Part shown: one piece after another, positions 11,803-23,095 of the stretch
Layout: each line of letters opens with the position of its first letter
Position numbering within the stretch: position 1 is the first letter of the stretch
The notes under the pieces: model-generated
Databases searched by the model: none
The model's input: only the letters and a program-made list of their open reading frames with translations
Told to the model about the DNA's origin: nothing
Translations under genes and position numbers: made by a program
Source of the DNA: Taenia hydatigena
Taxonomy: Eukaryota; Platyhelminthes; Cestoda; Cyclophyllidea; Taeniidae
Direction of reading: 5' to 3'
Assembly (NCBI GenBank): GCA_036345935.2
Contig: JADWOT020000010.1
Coordinates: 1,477,456 to 1,541,455 of the forward strand
DNA length: 64,000 bases

Positions 11803-14800
11803 AGATTCGTCTTGTGTTAAAACACTTGACTAACTTCATGCAAATGCATACGATCACCTATACCTGTGCACTACAAACCACAGAAGCAGGTCATGATCTC
11901 TTCATCGTGTCAGTAATTCGGCTTCGTACATCTTTTCTCATATGTTCTACACCCCGTTAGCTAGACAATCTAGAGCTGAGTTCTGCGAAAAAACAAGAAT
12001 GAACATTTCCAGCAGAAGCAACAGTATCGAAACATGATCAGAAATGCTTCGCTTTTGCCGTTTTACCACAATGAGGATGCCCTGCTTTCGGGCTTACAAG
12101 GCATTCCTTTCAGCGGCGAATCATGACACTTGTTGACCTGAGTGATGCATCTGCTTAAATAGCAGCTTGTAAGTAATGGCACGAATTGCCAAACCACGAA
12201 CTTAAAGGGAAGTTGATAACACCCCCTTTTATTTTGGCAACCAAAAAGCAGCACACAATTTTAAGAATCGAAGAAAAGTTACTTCGCCGTAATTTAATGA
12301 TTCGAAGCAAGATTTATGCAGCATAAAATAGGCGCATCGAAGAGTGGATGCAGGCAAAATGCGGCTATTTCGCGCTTTAAATGGATATTTATGCGGAATA
12401 TTAGGGTGTTTAATAAAATTTATTATAATGCTTTGTTATGCTAAGATACACTTAGGCATTTCATTTAAGTAGCACAGAATCCCGTAGCGTTGCCTTTTTT
12501 AATTTTGCAGATGGGTAGGAGAACGTTTTCAGAGCGCTGGCTTTTGTATTTCGCAAACTGTTCACAATGTCGTTCTCTTAAAATTCGCCTTTTCTACAAT
12601 TTGTTGCATTAGGAGCCAACGAATTGACAAAGTTGACTGATTTAGCAGGAAATTTGTAGAAAATCCTAAGGCCATGGCTCAACACCAGCACTCATTGCCG
12701 TCCTTTACTGACCAACCTGGTAGTGGCGCTTGGTGTGTAAATCTCTGTAAGGCTGCGCTGAATCCACTGCAACCACAAAAGGTGACAGCCATGCAGCACA
12801 GCAGGGATATAGAAAATTTAGGAATTAACTTTGGTAAGGTCAAAAGCCAAATAGATCAATGACATCCATGCAAACGCAAATAGGTGGCATACAAGACCTC
12901 GTGCAAGAGTACGAAAAACCTAAAAAATTATTTTAATTAAAAAGCCGAAGCATAACGGAATGCTTACGATGCAACAGCTTGCTTACTCTTGGACAAATAT
13001 GCCAATTTAAGGAATTGGTACAGATTCCACAAAAGATGATAATCAATCAACGATCTGCTGGACAGCGCAAAGTGTGAGACACATTGGTTTTGATCAATTG
13101 CTAGGTATTAAATACATTTGAAAAGGCACACTAGCAGGTGTTACTATATTCGTTAAGAGCAGTAGTTTATAAAAGTTCTGTCTCTAACTGCAGCTTAGTC
13201 CTTAATGTTTACCTTCCCACAACATGGCCATTCCTGGCACGCATCGCGTTCCATGCACCCAAGGATTCGTCATAGCTAACAAGACCTGCGATCAGTAGAG
13301 AACGTATATATTTTAAGGACATTTAATCCAATACATTAGAACATTTCCTCTGGTTCGTTACTTTGTCCACAAAAATCTAGCAGAAAATGATGGATTAACA
13401 AGTTGAAGCTCTGAAATTCCTTGTTATTCGCTCACGTCTAAGGGGTCTACGGAGGAGATGAGGGCTAATACAAAGACGAATTCGTAAATACCCACCAGTG
13501 GTGGGGACAAAAGGAAACAGAGCATGAAATCACTAAGTCAAATTGGGAAGAGCTGAGCGCGACGTTTTGTAAAAGCAGAAGTAAAGAACATCAGGCGACC
13601 TAAAATCCCTGCCGTTAGACGTAGTGTTTGATAATGCAAGCACTTTAATCCCACTCGAATGGAAGTGGGGACTTTCATTTTCCTTGCCAGAGGACTGCTG
13701 TTGTTGCAGCATGAGGTGCTGCCAGTTAAACGGCACCATCATTAACGCCAAGATATGTACAGCGCAACTTAAAGAAAGGCTTCCGGAAACGGTGATAATT
13801 GTGGGAATGCAAGGGCTGTATCATTAAGGCGCTACATCTCATGCCTCTTAAAAGGCGATCGACGTAGGCACCGGTAGCTGTCGTAAGTTTCTGCCATTTT
13901 GGGCCATAGTCACCGCACCTGGCGATACAAATGCAAGGAAATGTTTTCAGATTGGATAGCCGTCAGAAGCACACTAGTGTTCTCAATGCACTGTTGAAAA
14001 AGGGTGGATCTGTGCGGTTGTTGTGGAGATCTGCAACGGCTGAACAGATGGATGCATATCCGTCTCAACTCCTGTTTGAGAATATATAACCTTCTAGAGG
14101 CATAAAAGATATCAGAGATCCATTAATTTTTCATGCTTATTTTATTTTCACTTTTATATTTTATTTTATTTCGTTACATGGAGGATAGCAAAGGAATGTG
14201 TTAACCATGGTCATTACTGATGGAAGTGGTAGTGGTGGAGGAAGCAATCACTTAGAACATGTAAGCAGCACGGGTTTCATTATCTGCTGGGGGATTGCAG
14301 TAAGCAGTTACACATCTATGCCTCCGGATAGGGCCACATTATAATTTGAGGATAGGGTCGGTAGTGGCATGTAGCCGTGGGGTGGAGACACCAAGTTATC
14401 TGTTAGTGATTGCTGGAAAATAAGTTTTTATCTACCAAACCCTATTTCTAAGACGGATGGAAGGCGGATTCGCACTGTTTTATCTAACGCAACTAGAATT
14501 TAACCAAAAAGACCTTTCAGTTACGTAACTTCAAAGCTGGGTGCTGGGTTACGCCTTCCTCTTTAAGAGGGTAACGAATGAATCCAGTGACTCTCTAATA
14601 GGTTTGCGACAAAGTGAATCCTTTTAAGACAACTAAGCTTAAGCTGCATCCAATGGCGTCATTCGGAAGTTGGTGATGTGAGTGTCGGAGGCGATATGAA
14701 AGGGAAATTTGCATGTGCTTATAATATTCAAGGCACAAAGTTGCCCCAGCCTTGTGGCACTGCCCACTAATAGACTACTTTAAAATATCGCTGATCCTTC

Positions 14801-17800
14801 ATCGCATTTGCGGCGGTGTGCGATATCTGCTCAAGTAAACTCTCTAACAAAAGATGCAAAGCACAGCAAAGAAGGAACCATAGGAAGGGATTATGACACT
14901 GTTTTAATGCACCACATTATGCAATGAAGTGGGATGGAAATAGAGTCGTTACCTTTAGCAACTAATGCGTCTAACATCCCCCGAAAAGGATTTTGTGTTG
15001 GTGCGAGTGTGAAAAATTATAGTTGGATGAGTTGAGCAGTGGAAGAATAGAACATTACGGCGCAAAATGTAAGTGAATTATCGAATTGTGCTTATTTAGA
15101 AAAATCTGCTTAAGGAAAAGAGAATAGCGAAGGCAAGTACCTAATTGTTACAAGGAAGTAAATTACAAGTCAGATGGCAGATGCAACGTTACTCGGCTAG
15201 ACCGATTTAATGCACAGATTGTAGTCGAGAATGTTGCAAGTAGGGTCACTCGATTTATTGTCCCTGCGTGTTGTGCATTCATCGATGTTCAAATTTAATA
15301 CATTGTGTAAAGCGAAGCCCATTCCACGTAAAAACTGGTTCTCAGTTATGCGCGATTATAAGCTAAGTATTTACATGTTGCAGCAAATAAAGAATAGCTC
15401 CCAATTTGTCTTATGTCAAGAAGATTAATGAAGAAAGGATGGGTCAAAGAAACTCCAGCCCACCGTAAAGGTGAGGGTTAATGATTCGGTTTGAATTCTG
15501 TTGATAAAATCGACGATTTAATGGATAAGTAAGACCACGTTTAATTGAAAAGAGGAAAATTAAGGACCTGCAAGAACAGTGCCAAACATTGAGACGAGAC
15601 CATTTGGTTCTGCATTCAAGCAGTGTTGGTGCGTGCATGGTCAAGGAAAAGGAAAGACTAAAGGGCATGTATGTGAGGGATATCCTAAAAACGTGTGTTC
15701 TAAGTGTTGAAAAAGAGTAGTGAAGGGGCAAAATGAATGGGAAGGGGTGGAATATATATGTGTAAAACGATGTGCGCTTTTAACATTCCAGCTTGCTTCT
15801 ATCATGATGAAGACGGTTGGAGACGAATGGATTCATTTCCATTCAAGTTACTATAAAGAATGCTTTTATTTGTTTGTTGACACTTGCCACCATGTTTTGA
15901 TAAGTATTTCGATGTCCACTAGACCACGTCATCAGCAAATAAAGACGTTAAATGAAAGGCAAGTGTTTGCACTTTGCTACCTGGAATTTCATAAGTGGCT
16001 ATGAGAATTGTCTCTATCTTCCCTTACACCTTCTCCGTTCCACTTGATTACGCATTCTGGTGTATCGGTGACACTTTCTATATTCCTGTTCAAAGACCTT
16101 CATGTAACCACCTGAATTGGAGCTTATTACGCGATTCACCCATAACTATAATTCTATACGCCCTTAACACAATTAAATGCTCGTCATAAGGACAACATAG
16201 GTGCTGTCAATGAGTCCCTGCCGGTATTCAATTAGCATTAACAGCCACAATTTCGTCCTCTCTACCTAAACACCAGAGCGTAGGGGAAATCCAATAAAAG
16301 TATGTTTGATCTCCTGTTGCTTGCCAAAAAATCACCCCTTCGGCGGTCAAAATAAAATGCAGTCGCTGAACTGATGCTTTAAACGCATTCTCTTATTTTG
16401 TAAGTTGGGACCCCGCTATAAGCGTTTAAATATTTAGTTATTCAAGAAGTATCATCAAATTCGTGGAGGACGGCAAAGTGTTTCTCTTGACGTTGATGCA
16501 ACTTGGGGTTATAGTCCACCCAGGCTTAAAAAACGTCCCAATGAACTTTTAATTATTTGACAGTAAGTAAACTGGGTTGCGGATTACGCGCGACTTTTCT
16601 AACACTAACGCGCCAGTTATGTTTGGGGTTTCAACTTGCATTAAGAAGGCGTTAATGCCTTGGCCAATCGTAAGAGCTATTTACCCTTAGCTATATTTCA
16701 GCAAAGGCTAAGTGTAAGCCCACGCAAAACAATCAGGCTGCAGCTTCTCCTACGATTCACATTGGCATGGAACCGGCAACAATTGCAATCATAGCAAAAG
16801 ATGACGAATGTCTTCTGGAATTCTTAGTTTAGTTTGATTGTCAAAATATGGCACTGGAGATGTATTTACATGATGATCTCCCGGAAGTGATACCAACGAA
16901 AAGTAAATAAGGACCCACAACGAAGTCGCTTATTGAGCGGGCTATGGAGTTGAAGCATTTAGAGTAGAAGCCGGAATAGAGCAAAGCGAAAATTCATTGT
17001 GCATATTAGCCAAACATCCACATAAAGTGACCATTAAAATGGCAAAGTGGCACAGCAGCGAGACTTACTCAGCAGCCTTTGCCGAAACCTCAAGCATCAC
17101 TTGCAAAGGAAAAATTGCCATTCATGCCTATTATTTTAGTTTCGTTTTCTTTTAACAATCAATGCATGCCTAAATTTTAATGATCCAAATTGCTGTTATG
17201 CTGCGATGTCTATATATGCTGCGCTAATTAGACACTTTTCATTGTGCACCGTTAAGTAAGAATTCAGTCACAAGTTTTGTGATGTTTCTTTCTTAAATTA
17301 AAAGCGCAGACTCGGACCCCAGTTACTGCTTGATCACAGGTCTCAAAATAAAATTGGCTGTTGAATACGGTGATTCCAGTAACAAAGAGGCATCTAGCAT
17401 CCCGAGACTGTCTGCATTGAAGGGTGCGTCGCACTTCCATGCTTTACGATGAGATCCTGCGGCCCTCGAAGTGCAGCTTATACTGTGCTCAGTTTAATGG
17501 TAATGCAAAGATATTTTAATTACTACTCGAACTGTATCATTTACCAATAATGCTCACGTTACTCGTTACAGAGGAACAATACTGATTTGAAACGCTTTGT
17601 ACACTAACAATAAGCCCAGTGAAAATTAAAAGGTATACTAGAGGAGGTGAGTCCACATTTAGAGAGTGATAAAAAGCACGACGAAGAGAAATTCAAGGTC
17701 AAAAAGCAAATAAACTTAAATAGGTTCTATCATCTACTCATTGCGCATCCCTTGCCTCATATTCCCACACACAGCGATTTTGGCGGCTTACCACCTGTTC

Positions 17801-18216
17801 TCATTCATTCCTAAATCATATGCACGAATGATGAAGAATTTTAGTCTGGACTGATGGACTAGAAGAGAGACTAGTAAGTGTGCTTGATTTTGTCCCGAAT
17901 GGCGTCATACCTTTTACCTGCCTACGCTTGGTGTTGCTTTCAAATATTACGAACAGACCACAACATTTTTGCGCTGGATCATAATGTCAGATTTTAAAGG
18001 TTTACATGATTTAAAGATGCACTCGCATTCTTGGCTGTGACCCACAATGCGTGGATTCTAATGTGTTCGCTGATAAATAGAACCTTGAACTTAGCTCTGC
18101 AGCAGCACTGCCTCCTACAGCCCAATTCTTTCAATTCTCGTACTGGCGCTTTTGAATTATTTAGTCCATACCATATTCGGCTTTGCCCAAAATTGCCCAC
18201 TAGCCTCACTTAAGTC
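11803..18216. repeat. Left arm of 6.4 kb inverted repeat
   Basis: This arm is the reverse complement of 23,096-29,510, with mirror positions summing to about 41,312-41,313. Four open frames at 15,231-16,189 translate identically in both arms. Elsewhere there are scattered substitutions and single-base indels, for example at 13,770, around 14,510 and near the inner edge. Identity is probably near 98-99%, estimated by eye. No transposon ends or transposase are visible. The inner breakpoint lies just after the shared words cctcac and taagtc, with no obvious target-site duplication. Confidence 0.92.
15529..15720 (+). CDS. Unrecognised heptad-rich exon-like frame (left-arm copy)
   Basis: A 63-codon frame follows a stop at 15,526 and ends at TAG 15,718-15,720. 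It encodes a charged helical segment (IEKRKIKDLQEQCQTLRRD), a Ser/Cys linker and a second charged segment (KEKERLKGMYV). This is coiled-coil-like by composition. A short frame directly upstream ends in a GATAAGTAAG donor-like site. There is no start codon at its head, so it would have to be a 3' exon. The same frame is preserved in the right arm (minus, about 25,592-25,783). The antisense strand is also open over 95 codons, which weakens the case. Confidence 0.22.
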   Translation, partial: VRPRLIEKRKIKDLQEQCQTLRRDHLVLHSSSVGACMVKEKERLKGMYVRDILKTCVLSVEKE

Positions 18217-21200
18217 GCTATGTAAGGCTGAGAAACCCCGTGGACTATGAAAGAATGCCTGCTAACGCGGGCCTGTAATAGAACCATCATTTACTTCCTA
18301 AAGCATTTAAATGATGGATCAACTAGCCATAGCTTATCAGGCCCGGATTCCAAGTGTAGAACAGACGAAAATAGCCCTACACCAGAGGTGAAGCGACAGG
18401 TAAGAGTCTAATTTTGATTGCGCTACCGCTCAATGAAAATATTGTTTGATCCTACACAGAACCAAATCATAATTAGAGGCTACTGCAAACGCCATGGTAT
18501 CTAATTCCGAATCGAATCCTAATATTTGTGCGGGAATTCGCCATGAGGACACATCGACGCTATCTTGTTTACGGTTAAGGAAACCATAAACCGCAAGCGT
18601 AGTTAATGCTCATGCTGCGAATCATGGCGGTGCGGAGGGGTTAGATATGGGTAGATGAAGCGTGTGTAAGGCATTAGCATCATTAGGAATTGTTTCGCTC
18701 AGAGGATTGTGCTTAATCGTAAACACTTACGCAAATATTTACATCCGAAGTGAATTATGTAGAACGGTCGTGCGCATTGAATTCGATACAGAATTTTTCT
18801 TCTAACCATAATATTTTACACATGGTTGCTAATTCTAAATAGAAAACGCATCTTTGAATGAAGGCAGAAACATTAATTTGCAAACGGGTGTGAGTGATTT
18901 AGGACGTGATGCGTTGCACGTGACGTGATAGCTAATTGACCAGCAGACACGCCGTGAACACACCATGGATTCGCACGTTTAACATGCCCTTACGCTGACT
19001 TAGTGTAGACAGCCGTGTCACGATTAAATTACATCTGGTCGTGGTAGCAGCCGATTAAATGGATGGAAATAAAGGCGCTACATTCTATTAAGTTAACAAA
19101 CTAGTCGGGATAGTTGATTATTTATCAGGATGTCGCATATGCGTTTTCAGGCCTTTCCACCGTTAGAAGTGACCGAGCTTTGAGCCATATCTGACACCCA
19201 CATTGCTACCAATGATCTACTATCTTCGTCTATTTATTCGTTTTAGGCATGATTCATGAGCGATTCGGTCCTGCAGATGCAATAACTCGGCAAAGGTGTG
19301 GCAAGATACAAAATGGTTAAACTTCGCACCCTGTTGCACATGTTCCTCACAATAGAGCTCGATTTGAGTGTACTCACAACTGAGCAAAACCTTTGGTTTC
19401 ATTGATCTGAGCTGTGTAGCGATGGCAAATTCTTAGGAATTTAATCCTTTTAAGGCAAGGCTGAGCATTGACGGCTGTAGCGAATATTTCATTGACCTTA
19501 AGTAATCCCACTTCTATTTCCAGTTGTTAAAATTTAATGCTATGAAGAGAGGCTACTGTTCTGCTAATGCTGTGATACCTATGGTCTTTCAACGTATCTT
19601 GCAGGCGAGAGAAGGAAGGACAATTCACGCCAAATTCCGCAGGAGTAAATCAATTCTCCATTGACCGTATCATAGAATACAATAAAGGTATCCAAGACCA
19701 TTGATGCAAATGCCTTATTTCCTCTTAACAGATACCTTCGTCTTCCATGTAGCAAAAAGACGTAAACTTCCAGGCAAGGCATCAGACATTACCAAACCCA
19801 CTTAATCAATAAGCAGCGGCAAAATATTTAAAACTAACCGAATGTGAATCTGGTAAACATCTGAATAAGTGATCGGGTTCTTTTCACCCATTAAAGCAAT
19901 AAGCAGTCTGATTAATAATTAGTCGAAGTGTGTACTCGCGGTGCGGTGTCACTACTGCCTTCTTTCCCTGTGCAGGGGCCAAATGCGACGCAATTTCTTC
20001 CATATCTAGCGCTCTACTATTCCGGCACTTGACTTGTATAATCATCCAAAGCACTATCCTGGTTCCCCCTGTTATAGCGTTTAAGCCCTCAAATAAACTT
20101 GAACGGTGTCCCGAAGTCTAGCGTTAATTGACTGCTAACTGACCTTAAATCAATTCCTGAGGCCTACTGCTGTGAGGTTATGTGTCAAATACTGACCCTG
20201 ACTTCTATTCAGGGGACAGACATTGTTATTTTACTCTTGATCCCCTTAAAACCGTGTCCGGAACTTCATTTACTGGAGTTATTTACTGTTTAAAACAGCC
20301 TGGAACCGTGCCAACGGGCCTTTTGTTAAATCAATCGACCTATGAAATGATGTTGAACCGAACTCGATGCGTATAGTCACGTTGGTTAACATCTAGACTG
20401 AACTAGAATCACAAAATACGGTTAAGCATGGCCCAAAATTCACTAGTATGCTATGTTGTAGTCAGTCTTTTAGCGATAGCAGTACTTTAAATTCCTTCCA
20501 CTCTGTTTGATATTATGTCTTCAGGAAAGTCTCAGATAATACAATTTCATAAGTCTGGTGAGATTCACTGCGCGGGCTCCACAGTTGTAACCAAACGGTA
20601 CACCCAAGCAGCCATTTAAGGAGATTATATACAGAGACGGACAGTGGAAAAATGCCCAATGCTAAAAAATTCGTTCTCATTTAGCAGCTACTAATGTATA
20701 AATAGAAGACTATTATTAGTAAAATTTTGTTACAATAAATGGGTTTAGTTGGTTTGCAGCCAACTGCTCCACGTTAGAAATGCACCTACGACAACTTACT
20801 TATCAGCAGTGAGAAGTGAAAAAATTGATATTTTAATAGAAAAGAAGGAATTTAAAGGCTGTGGGCATGGATTGAAGATTAGCCCACCCAGCGCGGGAAC
20901 TATGATCGCTTAATGATTGCATTAGGGACCGGCAGTCATGCAAGCAAGGCATTGCAGGTGAATTTGTTTATTACATTCATTCACGTAGAACTCATTACAG
21001 CCGCTTACCGGTAATCGCATTGACTTAGCTTTAGACTAGAAATCATGTTGTATTTCAAATCGGGCGTCTGTAAAAGCCAGACTTGCGACGTTGAAGAGGT
21101 CAATCCCGTGGGAACTACGACCCAGTGAGTGGCACATCATAGCGAAGATCGAGTGAGGTCTGAAACATCCTCCTTCAACTTCGCTACAGGGGCAGTCTGA

Positions 21201-21990
21201 GTGACCGCACCAAAGGCGTGTGAGTTAGTCATCCCGAATGAGTCGTTGAGCCTCCTAGACGACAGTCCAACGAATTTGAATTATTCACCGTTCCACATGG
21301 TGCAAACGAGGAAGCAACTTGGTACTGCAGGCTTTGGAAGCATTTCTGCTAGCGTAATCACAAATTGCTTTGCATCTTCTCATTTAATATTACTATAGAG
21401 CTATTTGAGGACACTAAGTGTGCCTCAATCAAAAGTGCCCCACGAAAGTCTTACTGCTGCCATCCTTCTCAATATCGGAGAGAAGGAGCAATTATGACTA
21501 AAGCCGTTGCTTCGTTAAACTGTTTTGCACCACGAGTCGCAGACCATCTGTGAGGTCAAAGCAAATTGTACATCAAAAATGGTCAAAATTGTGAGATATC
21601 GCATTTTCTAAAGCCAGTATTTTGATTGCTAAGTCGGCGATAACGAAACCTGCGCATTCGATCAGCGCATACTTGATTCGCGGAAAAGAAGAGCGTGGTA
21701 AGCATCATGATAAGGCGACGTTCAGACTGGACCGCATGGAACGAACCAATGTGCTAACATCACGTTGAGGGCAATCTGCTTCCCCTGCCCCCACGGATCA
21801 TTATTTAAGCCTCGGCATCAGCACGCCTTGCATCTGCGCCGGCGACTGACGACAATGGTAGGCTGCGGTAGTCTCCACCTATGTCCCGTCATTTATTTAC
21901 TTATCTTTGTTCACCTCTGTTCATTCAACTTTCTATTCACGCTTTCGACTTTGACGTCGCTCACAACTGCATACCTTCTTTCCAATTTAG
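18217..21990. other. Loop of the inverted repeat upstream of the F-box exon
   Basis: Unique sequence between the arms. The upstream exon(s) and promoter of the F-box gene should lie here if the gene is complete, but I could not identify them. Plus frames at 20,176-20,376 (Cys-containing, starting near SNTDPDFYSGDRHC) and 21,201-21,398 are protein-like but unrecognised. The stretch 21,765-21,856 ends at ATG followed by GTAGGC and could be a 5' exon; this is very uncertain. Confidence 0.4.
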
Positions 21991-22875
21991 GCTCAACAAA
22001 ATACTACACAACACGACATCACTAATCTCCCACCTGAATTGCAACTGAGAATATGCAAATACCTTAGAGTGTGGGATTTGGCAAGTCTCGCCATATGTGT
22101 CCCAAGCTGGAGGTGGATTCTGTCGAGGAAGCCATTCTCTACTCGTCTGTGTCAGCACATCAACCAGTTTACCTGGGTAGACAAACACCTCTGCCAGCTG
22201 CTCTTTCCCCAACCCTCACCTAATTCCTTTCGAAATACCCCTGAAGCCGTCTTATACCAGAAAGTGCAAACAAAGTCCTACTCCCGCTTCCTATCCACCC
22301 TTGCGCGTGATCGTGAGCACACAACTGTCAACTTTCGCATTATGCCGGACATAGACAAAGAGGCGATTTTGGAGTTGGATAGAACAATGCATAGCAAATC
22401 ATTGCTAATTAATTTTATGAAGAAGAGTTTTATGAACAAGGTACCATTTCAGTTGCATCGGGCCTCTGTAAATGGATATGTCTGTGTTTATGAATCTGTT
22501 CATGGGCCACCCAAATATTATGTAAAGTACGCAGAGGACCGGCTTGCTAGTTGCGACTGTATCATCTATGTCGTGGATGATTTCCCGTTCCCGAAGACTG
22601 ATCTAACAGCCGTCATAGAGTCGCTTGCACCTCATCAACATTTAATTATTGCTGTCATTATCAATTGGATGCTGGATGAGTCAAGTAAGATGGAGTGTCT
22701 CGCCAATTTCCTCCAGAGCATTGGTGGCCTCGAAAGTTCTCCACTGACTGCCGCGACGAAGAATTGGCGACTATGGTGCATCAAACGCTATGCAAATCGA
22801 TTCATCGGCAATTTTTCTAGTTTACTTAAATGGGGATGTTACGATGTGCTCCCCAAGAAACTTGGCAGTGGTTAA
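21991..22875 (+). CDS. F-box protein, FBXO4-like, terminal exon (294 codons)
   Basis: This is the longest and clearest coding region. It begins directly after a strong acceptor (TTCTTTCCAATTTAG at 21,976-21,990), which itself ends in an in-frame TAG, and is open to a stop at 22,873-22,875. Residues about 13-50 form an F-box (LPPELQLRICKYL, then WDLASLAICVPSWRWI), the motif that docks SKP1 in SCF ubiquitin ligases. The C-terminal part has alternating beta-like strands (CDCIIYVVDDFPF; HQHLIIAVIIN) and an end pattern W-x(12)-F-x-G-x3-LLKW. This recalls FBXO4, whose C-terminal domain is an atypical small-GTPase-like fold used for substrate binding. The first in-frame ATG lies after the F-box, so translation must start in an unseen upstream exon. 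Its substrate cannot be deduced. The exon has no lesion and lies alone in the loop between the large inverted-repeat arms. Confidence 0.72.
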   Translation, partial: AQQNTTQHDITNLPPELQLRICKYLRVWDLASLAICVPSWRWILSRKPFSTRLCQHINQFTWVDKHLCQLLFPQPSPNSFRNTPEAVLYQKVQTKSYSRFLSTLARDREHTTVNFRIMPDIDKEAILELDRTMHSKSLLINFMKKSFMNKVPFQLHRASVNGYVCVYESVHGPPKYYVKYAEDRLASCDCIIYVVDDFPFPKTDLTAVIESLAPHQHLIIAVIINWMLDESSKMECLANFLQSIGGLESSPLTAATKNWRLWCIKRYANRFIGNFSSLLKWGCYDVLPKKLGSG

Positions 22876-23095
22876 GGCAGAAAGCATACACCAACCGGCA
22901 ACCCACATAAGCGAAGAAACCATTCATGTATTGATAACAGTGAAGTCTACTTGCGCTATTATGTTGTCATTCTTGATCTTGGTAGATAGCCTTGATTAGA
23001 ATGCCTAGAGAAAGGATTAGAATCGCCGTCAAGTGTGCCTGTTATACATCGTCTTGCTATTCTGCCATACCATGGGGATAAGATTGACAATAAGA
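22876..23095. other. Short 3' flank of the F-box exon
   Basis: Sequence between the F-box stop codon and the start of the right arm. No clear AATAAA signal was seen before the arm boundary. Confidence 0.4.

Noticed and set aside
15444..15731. 95-codon minus frame conserved in both palindrome arms
   Set aside because: Conservation follows from the recent duplication. It is antisense to the heptad-like plus frame and has no domain.
22342..22875. Starting the F-box gene at the first in-frame ATG
   Set aside because: This would drop the whole F-box. The strong acceptor at 21,990 explains the frame's 5' edge better.
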